Source: Azospirillum picis (GTDB lineage: Bacteria; Pseudomonadota; Alphaproteobacteria; Azospirillales; Azospirillaceae). From it: a stretch of 64,000 nucleotides of DNA. This document shows, in pieces, positions 52,285 to 63,305 of the stretch (within the stretch, counting starts at the first letter, position 1; the number at the start of each line of letters is the position of its first letter). The notes beneath the pieces are model-generated. The model made no database searches, was not told the origin of the DNA, and saw nothing but the letters and a program-made list of their open reading frames with translations. A program made the position numbers and the translations under genes. The stretch covers positions 434,001 to 498,000 of the forward strand of contig NZ_JAGINO010000003.1 in NCBI RefSeq assembly GCF_017876115.1, written 5' to 3'.

Positions 52285-53064
52285 ATGCTCGTCGACAGCC
52301 ATTGCCATCTCGACTTCCCCGACTTCGCCGAGGAGCTGGACACGGTCGTCGACCGCGCCCGGCAGGCCGGGGTCGGCCGGATGGTCACGATCTGCACCTA
52401 CATCAGCCGCTTCGACCGCATCCTGGCGGTGGCGGAGCGCTATGAGGACGTCCTGTGCTCGGTCGGCGTCCATCCGCATCAGGCGGCCGAGGAGTTCGCC
52501 GTCACCACGGCGGAAAAGCTGGTCGAGCTGTCGCGGCACCCCAAGGTGATCGGACTGGGCGAGACCGGGCTCGACTATTTCTACGACAAGAGCCCGCGCG
52601 ACCAGCAGCAGGAGTGCTTCCGCCGCCATATCCGCGCCAGCCTGGAAACCGGCCTGCCGCTGATCGTCCACACCCGGGATGCCGACGACGACACGATGCG
52701 CATCGTCAAGGAGGAGACGTCCGGCCAGCCGGTGAAGGGCCTGCTGCATTGCTTCAGCTCGGGCCGCAAGCTGGCGGAAGAGGCATTGGAGTACGGCTTC
52801 ACGCTGTCGCTGTCGGGCATCGTCACCTTCAAGAAGTCCGAGGACCTGCGGGGCATCGTGAAGGACGTGCCTCTTGACCGCATCCTGGTCGAAACGGATG
52901 CCCCTTACCTCGCGCCGATTCCCTTCCGCGGCAAGCGCAACGAGCCCGCCTATGTCGCCCACACCGCGGCTTGCGTCGCCGAGGTGAAGGGGGTGTCGGC
53001 GGAGGAACTGGCCCGCATCACCACCGAGAACTTCTTCCGCCTGTTCGACAAGGCGGCCGCATGA
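52285..53064 (+). CDS. tatD: TatD-family metal-dependent hydrolase
   Basis: The 259-residue TIM-barrel enzyme has all metal-site motifs: DSHCHLDF at residues 4-11, Glu in GLGETGLDYFYD near 94, His in PLIVHTRDADDDT, HCFSSG near 153 and ETDAPYLAP near 206. TatD proteins are deoxyribonucleases/exonucleases; the metG-tatD pairing is widely conserved. It ends in ATGA overlapping the next gene. Confidence 0.95.
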   Translation: MLVDSHCHLDFPDFAEELDTVVDRARQAGVGRMVTICTYISRFDRILAVAERYEDVLCSVGVHPHQAAEEFAVTTAEKLVELSRHPKVIGLGETGLDYFYDKSPRDQQQECFRRHIRASLETGLPLIVHTRDADDDTMRIVKEETSGQPVKGLLHCFSSGRKLAEEALEYGFTLSLSGIVTFKKSEDLRGIVKDVPLDRILVETDAPYLAPIPFRGKRNEPAYVAHTAACVAEVKGVSAEELARITTENFFRLFDKAAA

Positions 53065-53885
53065 CGGTGGCCGGCGCATCCCCCAATCGCGATTTGGGTG
53101 ATCCGATGCGCGTCACCATCCTCGGCTGCGGCGGCTCGCGCGGTGTGCCCGTAATCTCCGGCACCCCGGGTGGCAGTTGGGGCCGTTGCGACCCGGCCAA
53201 CCCCAGGAACCGGCGCATGCGCCCGTCGGTCCTTGTGGAGCAGGGCGGCGTCGCCGTCCTGATCGACACGTCTCCCGACCTGCGCCAGCAGCTTCTCGAC
53301 AGCGGATGCTCGCGGCTGGATGCCGTGCTGTGGACCCACCAGCACGCCGACCATTGCCATGGCATCGACGAGTTGCGCGAGGTCTGCCGCCAGATGCATG
53401 CCCCCATCGATGCCTATGGCTGGGACGAGCATCTGCGCGACATCGAGGCTCGTTTCCCCTACTGCTTCGACCCGCTGCCCTCCGGCTACCCCTTCTATCG
53501 TCCGGTGCTGAACGCTCTCCGGTTCTCGGGACCCTTCGACGTGAAGGGGCTGACGGTGGCGCCGTTCGAGCAGGATCACGGCTACATGCGGACGGTCGGC
53601 TACCGTCTCGGCAACTTCGCCTATTCCACAGACGTGGTGCGGCTGAACGAGGATGCCTTCGCGGCCTTGGCCGACATCGACGTCTGGGTGGTCGATTGCG
53701 GCCGGCTGGAACCGCCCCACCCGGTGCATGCACATCTGGAACTGACGCTGTCCTGGATCGAGCGGGTGCGGCCGAAGCGGGCCTACCTGACCCATATGGA
53801 CAACACGATGGATTACGACAGCCTGATGCGGATGCTGCCGCCAAATGTCGAGCCCGCGTATGACGGGCTGGTGATCGAGGTTTGA
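53061..53885 (+). CDS. PhnP-like metallo-beta-lactamase-fold hydrolase
   Basis: The 274-residue protein has the metal motif THQHADHCHGID near residue 92 and downstream ligands in FEQDHGY and YSTDVV, with THMDNTMDYD near the end. N-terminal ILGCGGSRGVPVI and GRCDPANPRNRRMRPSVLVE match PhnP-type phosphodiesterases, which cleave cyclic phosphate esters. No phn genes are near, so a housekeeping phosphodiesterase role linked to tatD is more likely. The start is ATG 53061, overlapping tatD, or ATG 53106. Confidence 0.9.
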   Translation: MTVAGASPNRDLGDPMRVTILGCGGSRGVPVISGTPGGSWGRCDPANPRNRRMRPSVLVEQGGVAVLIDTSPDLRQQLLDSGCSRLDAVLWTHQHADHCHGIDELREVCRQMHAPIDAYGWDEHLRDIEARFPYCFDPLPSGYPFYRPVLNALRFSGPFDVKGLTVAPFEQDHGYMRTVGYRLGNFAYSTDVVRLNEDAFAALADIDVWVVDCGRLEPPHPVHAHLELTLSWIERVRPKRAYLTHMDNTMDYDSLMRMLPPNVEPAYDGLVIEV

Positions 53886-53895
53886 TCCGAGGGTT

Positions 53896-53938
53896 TTGCC
53901 CCCACCCTGCCCCGCTGGACAACGGAGGGTGGGGGCAA
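53896..53938. terminator. Terminator hairpin between convergent genes
   Basis: TTGCCCCCACCCT and AGGGTGGGGGCAA form a 13 bp stem with a 17-base loop. It lies between the ends of the hydrolase gene and the convergent TRAP binding-protein gene and could serve both. Confidence 0.75.
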
Positions 53939-53949
53939 GTGGAGGCGCC

Positions 53950-55518
<1,569 letters not shown>

Positions 55519-57744
55519 TCAGGTGAAGCGGTTGTTCTTGGGGAAACCGTTCGGCGGCATCTTGCCCTGCCCCGCCCGGTCGGCGATCCAGCCGGTCAGG
55601 TCGCTGACACAGAACTTGCGTTCGCCGTTCCGCCAAGCCAGGCCGTCGGCCAATACGAAGGTCTTCACGTCGGCGACGCTGGCATCCTTGTATTTCTGGA
55701 GCTGCACGCCCTTGCCGCGAGTCATCACCGGCACCTGGTCGAGCGGGAATACCAGGAGCTTGCGGTTGTTGCCGATGATCGCCACCGTGTCGCCGGTGAC
55801 CGGCTTGCAGATGCGGGCGGACTTTCCGTCCTCCAGGTTCAGCACCTGCTTGCCGGCGCGGGTCTGGGCCAGCACCTCGGTCTCCTCGACCCGGAAGCCG
55901 CGCCCGTCCTCCGAAACGACCAGCAGGACGCGGTCGTGCTGGTGGCGGAACAGGTCGACGATGTCGACGTCGTTGCCGAGATCGATCATCAGGCGCACCG
56001 GCTCGCCAAAGCCGCGGCCGCGCGGCAGCTTGTCGACGCCGATGGTGTAGAACTTGCCGTTGCTGGCGAAGACCAGGAGCTTGTCGGTCGTCTCGCAGCG
56101 CTCGATGAAGCCGCGTGAATCACCGTCCTTGTACTTCACGTCCTCGGCTTCGGCATCGGTCAGGTGGCCGCGTACGCTGCGGATCCAGCCTTTGGCCGAG
56201 CAGATCACCGTCACCGGCTCGCGCTCCACCAGCGCATCCAACGGAACCTCGATCACCGCAGGAGCATCGGCGACGTCGGTGCGCCGCTTGCCGAGCGAGC
56301 CGCCGCCGAACTTCTTCTTGATCTCGGCCACACTGTCGGCGATGCGCTTCCACCGCAGGGTTTCGTCGCCGAGCAGTTCCAGCAGGCCGTTCTTCTCCTT
56401 GGTCAGCGTCTCGTGCTCGCGCCGGATCTCCATCTCCTCCAGCTTGCGCAAGTTGCGCAGGCGCATGTTGAGGATGGCGTCGGCCTGTACGTCGGTCAGG
56501 GTGAAGGCGCGGATGAGTTCCTGCTTGGGCTCATCCTCCTCCCGGATGATGCGGATGACCTCGTCCAGGTTCAGGTAGGCCGCGAGATAGCCTCCCAGAA
56601 CCTCCAATCGGTGGTCGATCTGCTTCAGCCGGTGGTTGGAGCGACGGACCAGCACCTCGTGCCGGTGGTCGAGAAAGGCTTGCAGCACCTCGCGCAGGTT
56701 CATCACCCGCGGGACGTTGTCGGCCCCCAGCACGTTCATGTTCAGCGAGAAGCGGATCTCCAGGTCGGTCGCCTGGAACAGCGAGGCCATCAGCACCTCG
56801 GGATCCACATTGCGGTTCTTAGGCACCAGGACGAGGCGCACGTCCTCCGCCGACTCGTCGCGCACGTCGTCCAGCAGGATCAGCTTCTTGGCCAGCAGCA
56901 GTTCGGCGATCTTCTCGACCAGCCGGGCCTTCTGCACTTGGTAGGGGATCTCGGTGACGACGATCTGCCAGGTGCCCTGCCCCAGCTTCTCCACCTCCCA
57001 GCGGGCGCGCAGGCGGAAGGCGCCGCGGCCGGTGCGGTAGGCATCGATCACGTTCTCCCGCGACTCCACCAGCACGCCGCCGGTTGGGAAATCGGGGCCG
57101 GGCATGAAGTTGACCAGCGTCTCGATCGCGGCGTCGCGGTGCTTGATCAGGTGGCGCAGCGCATCGCAGATCTCGCCGACATTGTGGGGCGGGATGTTCG
57201 TGGCCATGCCCACGGCGATGCCGCTCGAACCGTTGGCCAGCAGGTTGGGGAAGTTGGCGGGAAGCACCGCCGGCTCGTCGCCGTCGCCGTCGTAAGTCGG
57301 CCGGAAATCGACCGCGTCCTCGTCGATTCCCTCCAGCAGCGCCTTGGCGACCTCGGTCAGGCGGGCTTCGGTGTACCGCATCGCCGCGGCGTTATCGCCG
57401 TCGATGTTGCCGAAGTTGCCCTGCCCGTCGATCAGCGGGTAGCGGACGGCGAAGTCCTGCGCTAGGCGCACGAGCGCGTCGTAGACGGAGCTGTCGCCGT
57501 GCGGGTGGAATTTGCCGATCACGTCGCCGACGACGCGGGCCGACTTCTTGGGCGGCGTCGTCGGCTCCAGGCGCAACTGGCTCATGGCGAAGAGCAGGCG
57601 GCGGTGCACCGGCTTCAGGCCGTCGCGCACGTCGGGCAGCGACCGCGACATGATCGTCGACAGCGCGTAGCTCAGATACCGCTCACCGAGCGCATCGGCG
57701 AGCGGCTTTTCCAGAATTTCGGAGGCAGGGTCTTGCGGCTTCAT
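55519..57744 (-). CDS. parC: DNA topoisomerase IV subunit A
   Basis: The 741-residue subunit cuts and rejoins DNA to decatenate chromosomes. The catalytic tyrosine lies in [12 protein letters not shown] near residue 122, and the quinolone-region segment [19 protein letters not shown] near 82 is of ParC type (Ser/Ser). The C-terminal part keeps the beta-pinwheel blades typical of ParC. The ATG at 57744 follows the recO stop by nine bases, and the two are likely co-transcribed. Confidence 0.96.
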   Translation of the reverse strand: MKPQDPASEILEKPLADALGERYLSYALSTIMSRSLPDVRDGLKPVHRRLLFAMSQLRLEPTTPPKKSARVVGDVIGKFHPHGDSSVYDALVRLAQDFAVRYPLIDGQGNFGNIDGDNAAAMRYTEARLTEVAKALLEGIDEDAVDFRPTYDGDGDEPAVLPANFPNLLANGSSGIAVGMATNIPPHNVGEICDALRHLIKHRDAAIETLVNFMPGPDFPTGGVLVESRENVIDAYRTGRGAFRLRARWEVEKLGQGTWQIVVTEIPYQVQKARLVEKIAELLLAKKLILLDDVRDESAEDVRLVLVPKNRNVDPEVLMASLFQATDLEIRFSLNMNVLGADNVPRVMNLREVLQAFLDHRHEVLVRRSNHRLKQIDHRLEVLGGYLAAYLNLDEVIRIIREEDEPKQELIRAFTLTDVQADAILNMRLRNLRKLEEMEIRREHETLTKEKNGLLELLGDETLRWKRIADSVAEIKKKFGGGSLGKRRTDVADAPAVIEVPLDALVEREPVTVICSAKGWIRSVRGHLTDAEAEDVKYKDGDSRGFIERCETTDKLLVFASNGKFYTIGVDKLPRGRGFGEPVRLMIDLGNDVDIVDLFRHQHDRVLLVVSEDGRGFRVEETEVLAQTRAGKQVLNLEDGKSARICKPVTGDTVAIIGNNRKLLVFPLDQVPVMTRGKGVQLQKYKDASVADVKTFVLADGLAWRNGERKFCVSDLTGWIADRAGQGKMPPNGFPKNNRFT

Positions 57745-57753
57745 AGCGGGGGT

Positions 57754-58485
57754 CTACCAGACTTGGTCGGAACGCGCTACCGCGTTCGCGTAACGTTCTC
57801 TCAGTCGCTCGCGGGCCGGCGGCAACGGCCCGCTCAGGACGTGGCGTTCGAGGAAATGGGCGGTCAGGCGAAGCCCGTCCGCCACGGCCGCCGGGCCGCC
57901 GCCGCCACGGCCGGCAAGGAAATCCGGCAGGGGCAGCAGCCGGTCACGGTAGGGTTCCCCCACCGAAGCGGTCACCGCACGTCCCGTGCGCGGGCTGACA
58001 TAGGCCAGGTAATCATTGGCACCCGACACCGCGCATCGATCGAGGTCGAGGCCGAATCCGAGCTCCGCCAGCAACCCGATCTCCCAGCGGACATACGCCT
58101 CGGCCCAGGCCGTTCCGTCGAGCAGCCCGAACAATGCCAGTAGCCCGTCGAACAGCGCCGGATGCCGTTCATGCTCCGGCAGGGCCGCCTCCACCAGCGC
58201 GCAGGCGCTGGTCAGCGCCGCCAGCGCCGCCGCGTCGTCGAAGAAACCGGCGGCATAGCCCTTCACCGGCTCCAGGGTAAAGTGCCCGAGATGCTCGGGC
58301 AACCTGCCCCGCCAGCGGGCGGCGACCAACGTTCCGGGTTCCAGCACTCCCCGCATGCGGTGCGAGCGCCCGCCCATGACCATGCCGGCATGGCGTCCGT
58401 GCTCGCGGGTCAACAGCGTGGCGACGGCGGATCCCTCCCCTTGCGGGCGGGCGGACAGGACGATTCCCTGGTCGGTCCATTCCAT
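57754..58485 (-). CDS. recO: DNA repair protein RecO
   Basis: The 243-residue protein has the RecO N-terminal OB fold (MEWTDQGIVLSARPQGEGSA, then LTREHGRHAGMVMGGRS) and a helical C-terminal part with CAVSGANDYLAYVSPRTGRA. It loads RecA with RecR in gap repair. The zinc-finger cysteines of many RecO proteins are reduced to one here, as is usual in alphaproteobacteria. The start was placed at ATG 58485, three codons inside the longest frame, since family members begin ME-W. parC follows. Confidence 0.93.
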   Translation of the reverse strand: MEWTDQGIVLSARPQGEGSAVATLLTREHGRHAGMVMGGRSHRMRGVLEPGTLVAARWRGRLPEHLGHFTLEPVKGYAAGFFDDAAALAALTSACALVEAALPEHERHPALFDGLLALFGLLDGTAWAEAYVRWEIGLLAELGFGLDLDRCAVSGANDYLAYVSPRTGRAVTASVGEPYRDRLLPLPDFLAGRGGGGPAAVADGLRLTAHFLERHVLSGPLPPARERLRERYANAVARSDQVW

Positions 58486-58744
58486 GGCGGGCACTGAAGA
58501 GTCGGACGGGAGGGCGGCTGGCGATGTATCCTAATATAGGAAAAAATTTCGCCGATGGAACCGATCGCTTGCGCTTTCCGGGCAGCACCGACCGGCACCT
58601 TTATTTTTTCTTCACCAAGGAGGCCCTAGGTTCGTTCATCCGACGGCGGAACATCCCGCCAGCATCCGCGGGCGGGCTTTCCGCCGATCGCCGGCCGGCA
58701 CGGGTCTGCGGCACCGGGTCAGACGTGGGGGCCGACGAGGGGTC
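58486..58744. promoter_or_regulatory. Divergent gap between recO and the EAL protein
   Basis: The gap is AT-rich at 58525-58550 and 58600-58615 and includes the small palindrome CCTAATATAGG. A TATATT on the recO strand could be a -10 box. A lone AAGGAGG at 58617 has no start codon at the right distance. Confidence 0.4.
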
Positions 58745-61270
58745 TTGAACACCAACATCGACCGATACCTGCTGGCCGAAAAAGCCGGCTCCGAAGGCGT
58801 CTGGGATTGGGACCTGCGCAGCGACACGCTGTATCTGTCCCCGCGCTTCAAGGAATTCCTCGGCCTGCCTCCGGGTGACGCGAACCGGCCGGCCGATTGG
58901 CTCTCCCTTGTCCATTCCGAGGACGTGGAGTGGCTGCACGCGTCTTTCGAGGCGCAGATGGTCGGATTGACCGTCCCGTTCCAGATCGAGCACCGCGTCC
59001 GTCGCAGCGGCATGCCGAACGACGGGCAGACGGAGTGGCGCTGGCTGGTCTGTCGCGGGATGGCGGTGATGGACGACGCCGGGGAGCCGATCCGCCTCGT
59101 CGGCTCTGTTGCGGACATCACCGACCGCAAGCACGCCGAGCGGGAACTGCGCCGCAGCGAGGAACGCTACGCATTGGCGGCCGCTGCCAGCAATGACGGG
59201 CTCTACGACTGGGATCTCCTCACCGACCGGATCTATTACTCGCCACGCTGGGCCTCCCTTCTCGGCCTGTCCGCGGGCGACCTTGGCGACCATCCGCTGG
59301 AATGGCTTGACCGCATCCACCCGCAAGACCGATGCATCGTCACCGATGCCATCGACCGGCTCGGCCGGTCGCCCGGTTCCGAGGGCGATGCCGCGTTCCA
59401 GGTGGAGTACCGGATGCACGATGCCGCCGGCGTGATCCGTTGGATGGCCTGCCGCGGCATCGCCGTGCTCGACCCCGACGGCAAGCCGGTAAGGCTCGTC
59501 GGCAGCCAGGCCGACGTGACCGACCGGAAGACCGCCGAGCAGCGCCTGCGCCAGAGCGAGGAACGCTATGCCCTGGCCGCCGCCGGCGCCGCCGACGGCC
59601 TGTGGGACTGGCACCTCGACAGCGGCGAGGTCTATTACTCGCCGCGCTGGAAGGCGATGCTGGGCTTCGAGGAGGCGGAGCTCGCCGACACCGTCGACGA
59701 GTGGCTGCAGCGGGTGCTGCCCGGCGATCTCGACGGCTTGCGCACGGCGATCAACCTCCACCTGAGCGGTGAGCGCCCCCACCTGCAGCACGAGTTCCGC
59801 ATCCGTCGCAAGCCCGGCGACGAGATGTGGATGCTGGTGCGCGGACTCGCGGTTCGCAACGAGGCGGGCAGCGCGGTCCGCATCGCCGGGTCGATGACCG
59901 ACATCACCGCACGGAAGAAGGCGGAACAGCAACTGCTCTTCGACGCCGTGCACGACACGATGACGGGCCTGCCGAACCGGACCCTGCTGCTCGACCGTAT
60001 CGGACAGGCGCTGGACCGCAACAGGCGGGCCGGGGCGCAGCCCTTCGCCGCCCTCATCATCGATCTCGACCGCTTCAAGTCGATCAACGATGCCTTCGGC
60101 ACCAGTATTGGCGACCGGGTGCTGCGCCTGGTCGCCAAACGGCTGGACGCCAGCCGCCGGGTTGGCGACACGCTTGCCCGCCTGTCGGCGGACGAGTTCG
60201 GCGTGCTGCTGGACGGGCTTGACGATGCGGGCGAGGCGCTTGAGACGGCCGAACGGATGGCGCGCGCGATCTGCCGCCCGATCGCGCTGGAGGAACATGA
60301 CCTCGTCCTCACCGCCTCGATCGGCGTGGCATTGAGCCAGACCGGCTATGAGCGGGCGGAGGACATGCTACGCGACGCCAGCCTTGCCATGTACCGCGCC
60401 AAGAGCGGTGGCCGGGCCCGGCTCGACGTGTTCGACGCCAACCTGCGCCGGCAGGCGATGAACGCCATGCGGATGGAGGCGGATCTTCGCGCAGCGCTGG
60501 AGCAGGGGCAGTTCTGCCTGCATTACCAGCCGATCGTGCATCTGGAATCCGGGATCATCGCCGGGTTCGAGGCGCTGATGCGCTGGAACCATCCCGACCG
60601 CGGGCTGGTGCCGCCGGGCGAGTTCATCCCGCTTGCGGAGGAAACCGGGCTCATCGCACCGATGGGCCGTTGGGCGCTGGTCGAAGCGATCCGGCAGCTC
60701 GCCGCTTGGCAGAGGCGCTTCCCCCGCCCCGCCCCCCTGTTCATGAGCGTCAACGTCTCCTTCCGCCAGTTCCGCGACGACGATATGGTGGGGCTGGTGC
60801 GCGACCTGCTCGACGAGTTGCCGGTGCCGCCATCCAGCCTGAAGCTGGAGTTGACGGAAAGCGTGCTGATGGAGAAGCCGGACGAATGCCGGTTGCTGAT
60901 GCAGAGCATCCGCGACATGGATGTCCGGCTGTCGATCGATGATTTCGGCACCGGTTATTCGTCGCTGGCCTACCTGCACAGGTTCCCCGTCGACACGCTG
61001 AAGATCGACCGCAGCTTCATCCGCGCCCTGTCGACAGGGGACGGCAGTGCGGCCATCGTCCAGGTGATCGCCGGGCTTGCCACCATTTTGCGGCTCGACG
61101 CCGTGGCGGAAGGGGTGGAAACCGCGGACGAAGCGGTGTATCTGCGCGGCATCCAGTGCAAGTACGCACAAGGCTTTCACTTCGCGCGCCCGGCTCCGCC
61201 GGAAGCGGTGGAACGCCTGCTGGTGGCCGAGGACGAGCGCATGGCGCTGCCGACGCCGGCTTGCCTCTGA
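58745..61270 (+). CDS. Triple-PAS GGDEF-EAL protein with degenerate GGDEF
   Basis: The 841-residue protein carries three PAS/PAC units (about 10-130, 135-265, 270-395), each ending in a DITDRK-like tail and opening with a GL/V-WDWDL-type core. The GGDEF domain (about 400-560) has SADEF instead of GGDEF near 482, so cyclase activity is unlikely. The EAL domain (about 575-830) is intact: EALMRW near 607, SVNVSFRQF, LELTES, IDDFGTGYSSL, LKIDRSF and VAEGVET. It should therefore degrade cyclic di-GMP in response to a signal sensed by the PAS units. There is no membrane segment. The start is TTG at 58745 with GAGGGG just upstream. Confidence 0.92.
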   Translation: MNTNIDRYLLAEKAGSEGVWDWDLRSDTLYLSPRFKEFLGLPPGDANRPADWLSLVHSEDVEWLHASFEAQMVGLTVPFQIEHRVRRSGMPNDGQTEWRWLVCRGMAVMDDAGEPIRLVGSVADITDRKHAERELRRSEERYALAAAASNDGLYDWDLLTDRIYYSPRWASLLGLSAGDLGDHPLEWLDRIHPQDRCIVTDAIDRLGRSPGSEGDAAFQVEYRMHDAAGVIRWMACRGIAVLDPDGKPVRLVGSQADVTDRKTAEQRLRQSEERYALAAAGAADGLWDWHLDSGEVYYSPRWKAMLGFEEAELADTVDEWLQRVLPGDLDGLRTAINLHLSGERPHLQHEFRIRRKPGDEMWMLVRGLAVRNEAGSAVRIAGSMTDITARKKAEQQLLFDAVHDTMTGLPNRTLLLDRIGQALDRNRRAGAQPFAALIIDLDRFKSINDAFGTSIGDRVLRLVAKRLDASRRVGDTLARLSADEFGVLLDGLDDAGEALETAERMARAICRPIALEEHDLVLTASIGVALSQTGYERAEDMLRDASLAMYRAKSGGRARLDVFDANLRRQAMNAMRMEADLRAALEQGQFCLHYQPIVHLESGIIAGFEALMRWNHPDRGLVPPGEFIPLAEETGLIAPMGRWALVEAIRQLAAWQRRFPRPAPLFMSVNVSFRQFRDDDMVGLVRDLLDELPVPPSSLKLELTESVLMEKPDECRLLMQSIRDMDVRLSIDDFGTGYSSLAYLHRFPVDTLKIDRSFIRALSTGDGSAAIVQVIAGLATILRLDAVAEGVETADEAVYLRGIQCKYAQGFHFARPAPPEAVERLLVAEDERMALPTPACL

Positions 61271-61291
61271 CAGTCACGAGTGGAGTTTACG

Positions 61292-61675
61292 ATGTCGGAC
61301 CGCACCTGCGGTGAATGCACCCTGTGCTGCAAGCTGATGGGCGTGCCGGAGCTGAAGAAGCCCTCCGCCAAGTGGTGCGCCTCGTGCGACCAGGGCAAGG
61401 GCTGCTCGATCTACGAGGAGCGGCCGCAATCCTGCCGGAACTTCCAGTGCTTCTGGCTGATGGACGACAACTTCCCCGACGAGTTCCGCCCCGACCGCAT
61501 CCATGCGCTGGCGGCCTTCAACGACGTCAAGGACAGTTGTGTGCTGCATGTCGATCCGGCGAAGCCGCGCGCGATGGGCAGTCCGGAGGTCCAGGCGCTG
61601 ACCGACGCGCTGCTGAAGGTTTATTCGAAGGTCTTCTTCCTGTGCGGCAAGGAAAGCGCGATGATGCAGCGGTAG
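61292..61675 (+). CDS. Cys-rich YkgJ-like protein
   Basis: The 127-residue protein has nine or more cysteines in its first half: CGECTLCCKLMGV, WCASCDQGKGCSIYEERP and CRNFQCFWL. This is the pattern of the YkgJ family, annotated as zinc- or iron-chelating, with few studied members. ATG 61292 has GTGGAG upstream. It lies 21 bases after the EAL protein on the same strand and may be co-transcribed with it. Function unknown. Confidence 0.8.
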   Translation: MSDRTCGECTLCCKLMGVPELKKPSAKWCASCDQGKGCSIYEERPQSCRNFQCFWLMDDNFPDEFRPDRIHALAAFNDVKDSCVLHVDPAKPRAMGSPEVQALTDALLKVYSKVFFLCGKESAMMQR

Positions 61676-61722
61676 GGCGGCGAGAGGCCCAGGGCGGCCG
61701 TCCGACCCGGGACGGCAGCGTC

Positions 61723-62529
61723 CTATCGCCCGAGGCTGCTGTCGTGCAGACGGACGGCATCCTCCAGACCGACCGCCAGGATGCTGGCGACGCAGTCGTA
61801 GCCGAGATCGTTCTGGTGCACGCCGTCCGGCCCGATCAAGTCGGCCAGCGTCACCCTGCGGGATTCCACGAGCGACCGCATGGCGGCGAAACGGCGATAC
61901 AGGCCGACATGCTCGTCGGAGGCTATGTCGGCGATGCGGGCCAGCATCGGGGCGGCACCCGTCTTCTCCAGCATCTTCGGGGCATATTGCAGGTCCATCA
62001 GGACGACGTCGATGCCGGCGGCGCGAAGCCGCTTCACGCCCTGGCGCACCGACCGCTCGCTGAGCCCCTGGTCACCGTCGCGCAGCACCGTGTTCGCCCC
62101 CACCTGCCAGATGACGAGGTCGGGCTTGGACGCCAGCGCGTCGGGGTCGATCCGCCTCTCGGTCTGGTCGTCGGTCTCGCCGTTGATGCCGCGGTTCAGC
62201 ACCTCGATATCGGTCATCCGGAAGCGCTGGCGCAGGTAATGGGCGAGCCTGGCCGGATAAGCCCTGTCGGATGCGCTGGCGCCCGCCCCTGCGGTCGAGG
62301 ACGACCCGATGGCCACGATACGGATCGGCCCGCCGGCCGCGATGCGCTGGGACAGGTTCGGAAGAGGAGCGGACAGCGCCGCATCGGTCCGCGGTCCTTG
62401 GCATTGCACCGGCGAACCGGTTTCCAGCGCCCTGGCCGCCCCGGCAAAGCAGGCGGAAACGGCGAGAGCGGCGATCAGCGCGACGGTGCGGATGCTGGAC
62501 CGCGGGAAAGCTGGCAGGTCATGGCTCAA
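61723..62529 (-). CDS. Exported SGNH/GDSL-type hydrolase
   Basis: The 268-residue protein has an N-terminal signal peptide (TVALIAALAVSACFAGAARA) and SGNH blocks: IVAIGSSSTAGAG with the nucleophile serine near residue 77, Gly in NRGINGET, Asn in WQVGANTVL and the Asp/His pair in DGVHQNDLGYD. Such enzymes are esterases or O-acyl hydrolases/transferases. It starts with TTG at 62529, overlapping the stop of the previous gene (TTGA), so it is translationally coupled to the second SGNH-like gene and to the OpgC gene. An exported role on acyl groups of a glucan or polysaccharide is likely. Confidence 0.85.
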   Translation of the reverse strand: MSHDLPAFPRSSIRTVALIAALAVSACFAGAARALETGSPVQCQGPRTDAALSAPLPNLSQRIAAGGPIRIVAIGSSSTAGAGASASDRAYPARLAHYLRQRFRMTDIEVLNRGINGETDDQTERRIDPDALASKPDLVIWQVGANTVLRDGDQGLSERSVRQGVKRLRAAGIDVVLMDLQYAPKMLEKTGAAPMLARIADIASDEHVGLYRRFAAMRSLVESRRVTLADLIGPDGVHQNDLGYDCVASILAVGLEDAVRLHDSSLGR

Positions 62530-63305
62530 TGGCTCGCTCCGTCGCGTCGGACAATCATCGTGGCGATGCTCTCTGCCAGCAATTGTCCGACGCAACGGTG
62601 AACGAATTCATAAGACCGCCGCTTGGCCTCCTCGGCTTCGTCGGTGAAGTCGACGCGCCCCTCCTCCACCCAATGCCGCATGATGTCGTAGCGCGGGAAA
62701 TGGAAGACGTCGGAGCTCTGCGCCAGCCAGGACATGTAGGCGACGTATGGCGCGAAGTCGATCAATTGGGCCGTATGGACACTGTACTGCATGTCCATGA
62801 TGACGATGTCGGCGCCGAGCCGCTGCACCTCTGCGATCCCCTCCTGCAGGGCGGTGCCGAAGATCTCCGGGTCCAGGTTGCGCATCGCGTCCACCGTGCC
62901 GGTCTGCCACACGACCAGGGCCGGGCGCTGCTCCGCCACGGCCCGCGCCAACGGTCCGATCATGCCGGACGCCGCCTCCCCCGGCAGGCTGAGGACACGG
63001 GCTTGAACGTCGCGGCCGGGCAGGCGGCGCCTAAGCTCCCCCTCAAGCCTGGCCGGATAGCCGGCGGCAGCCGGCTTCGACGTCTGCTTGGCGGAGTGGA
63101 CGATCAGGATGGAGAGCGGGGCCCCGTCGGCCAGCCGGGCCGCCGCCCTGGGCAGGCCCTCTCCCGGCGCGAGGAGTGACTCCGGTACGGCGCAGGCGGG
63201 ATCGACGGTTGTATCGGCGGGTATATCGGCTCGGGCATCAGCGGCAGAGACGGCAAGCATCATGATCGCGCCCGCCAGCAACCGTCGAACCACCTGTCTA
63301 TTCAT
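62526..63305 (-). CDS. Exported SGNH-like protein with degenerate catalytic blocks
   Basis: The 259-residue protein has a signal peptide (RLLAGAIMMLAVSAADARA) and the same fold pattern as its neighbour: LSILIVHSAKQTSKPAAAGY, RPALVVWQTGTVDAMRNLD and ADIVIMDMQYS. The usual G-D/S-S block is replaced by VHSAKQTS, the block III Asn is missing (QTGTVDA), and the final Asp-His pair appears as DIMRH with odd spacing. It may use a different mechanism or be a non-catalytic partner. It overlaps OpgC by ATGA and the next gene by TTGA. Confidence 0.78.
   Translation of the reverse strand: MNRQVVRRLLAGAIMMLAVSAADARADIPADTTVDPACAVPESLLAPGEGLPRAAARLADGAPLSILIVHSAKQTSKPAAAGYPARLEGELRRRLPGRDVQARVLSLPGEAASGMIGPLARAVAEQRPALVVWQTGTVDAMRNLDPEIFGTALQEGIAEVQRLGADIVIMDMQYSVHTAQLIDFAPYVAYMSWLAQSSDVFHFPRYDIMRHWVEEGRVDFTDEAEEAKRRSYEFVHRCVGQLLAESIATMIVRRDGASH

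Noticed and set aside
58617..58660. A short gene started by the AAGGAGG at 58617
   Set aside because: No ATG, GTG or TTG at suitable spacing opens a sensible frame before the EAL gene.
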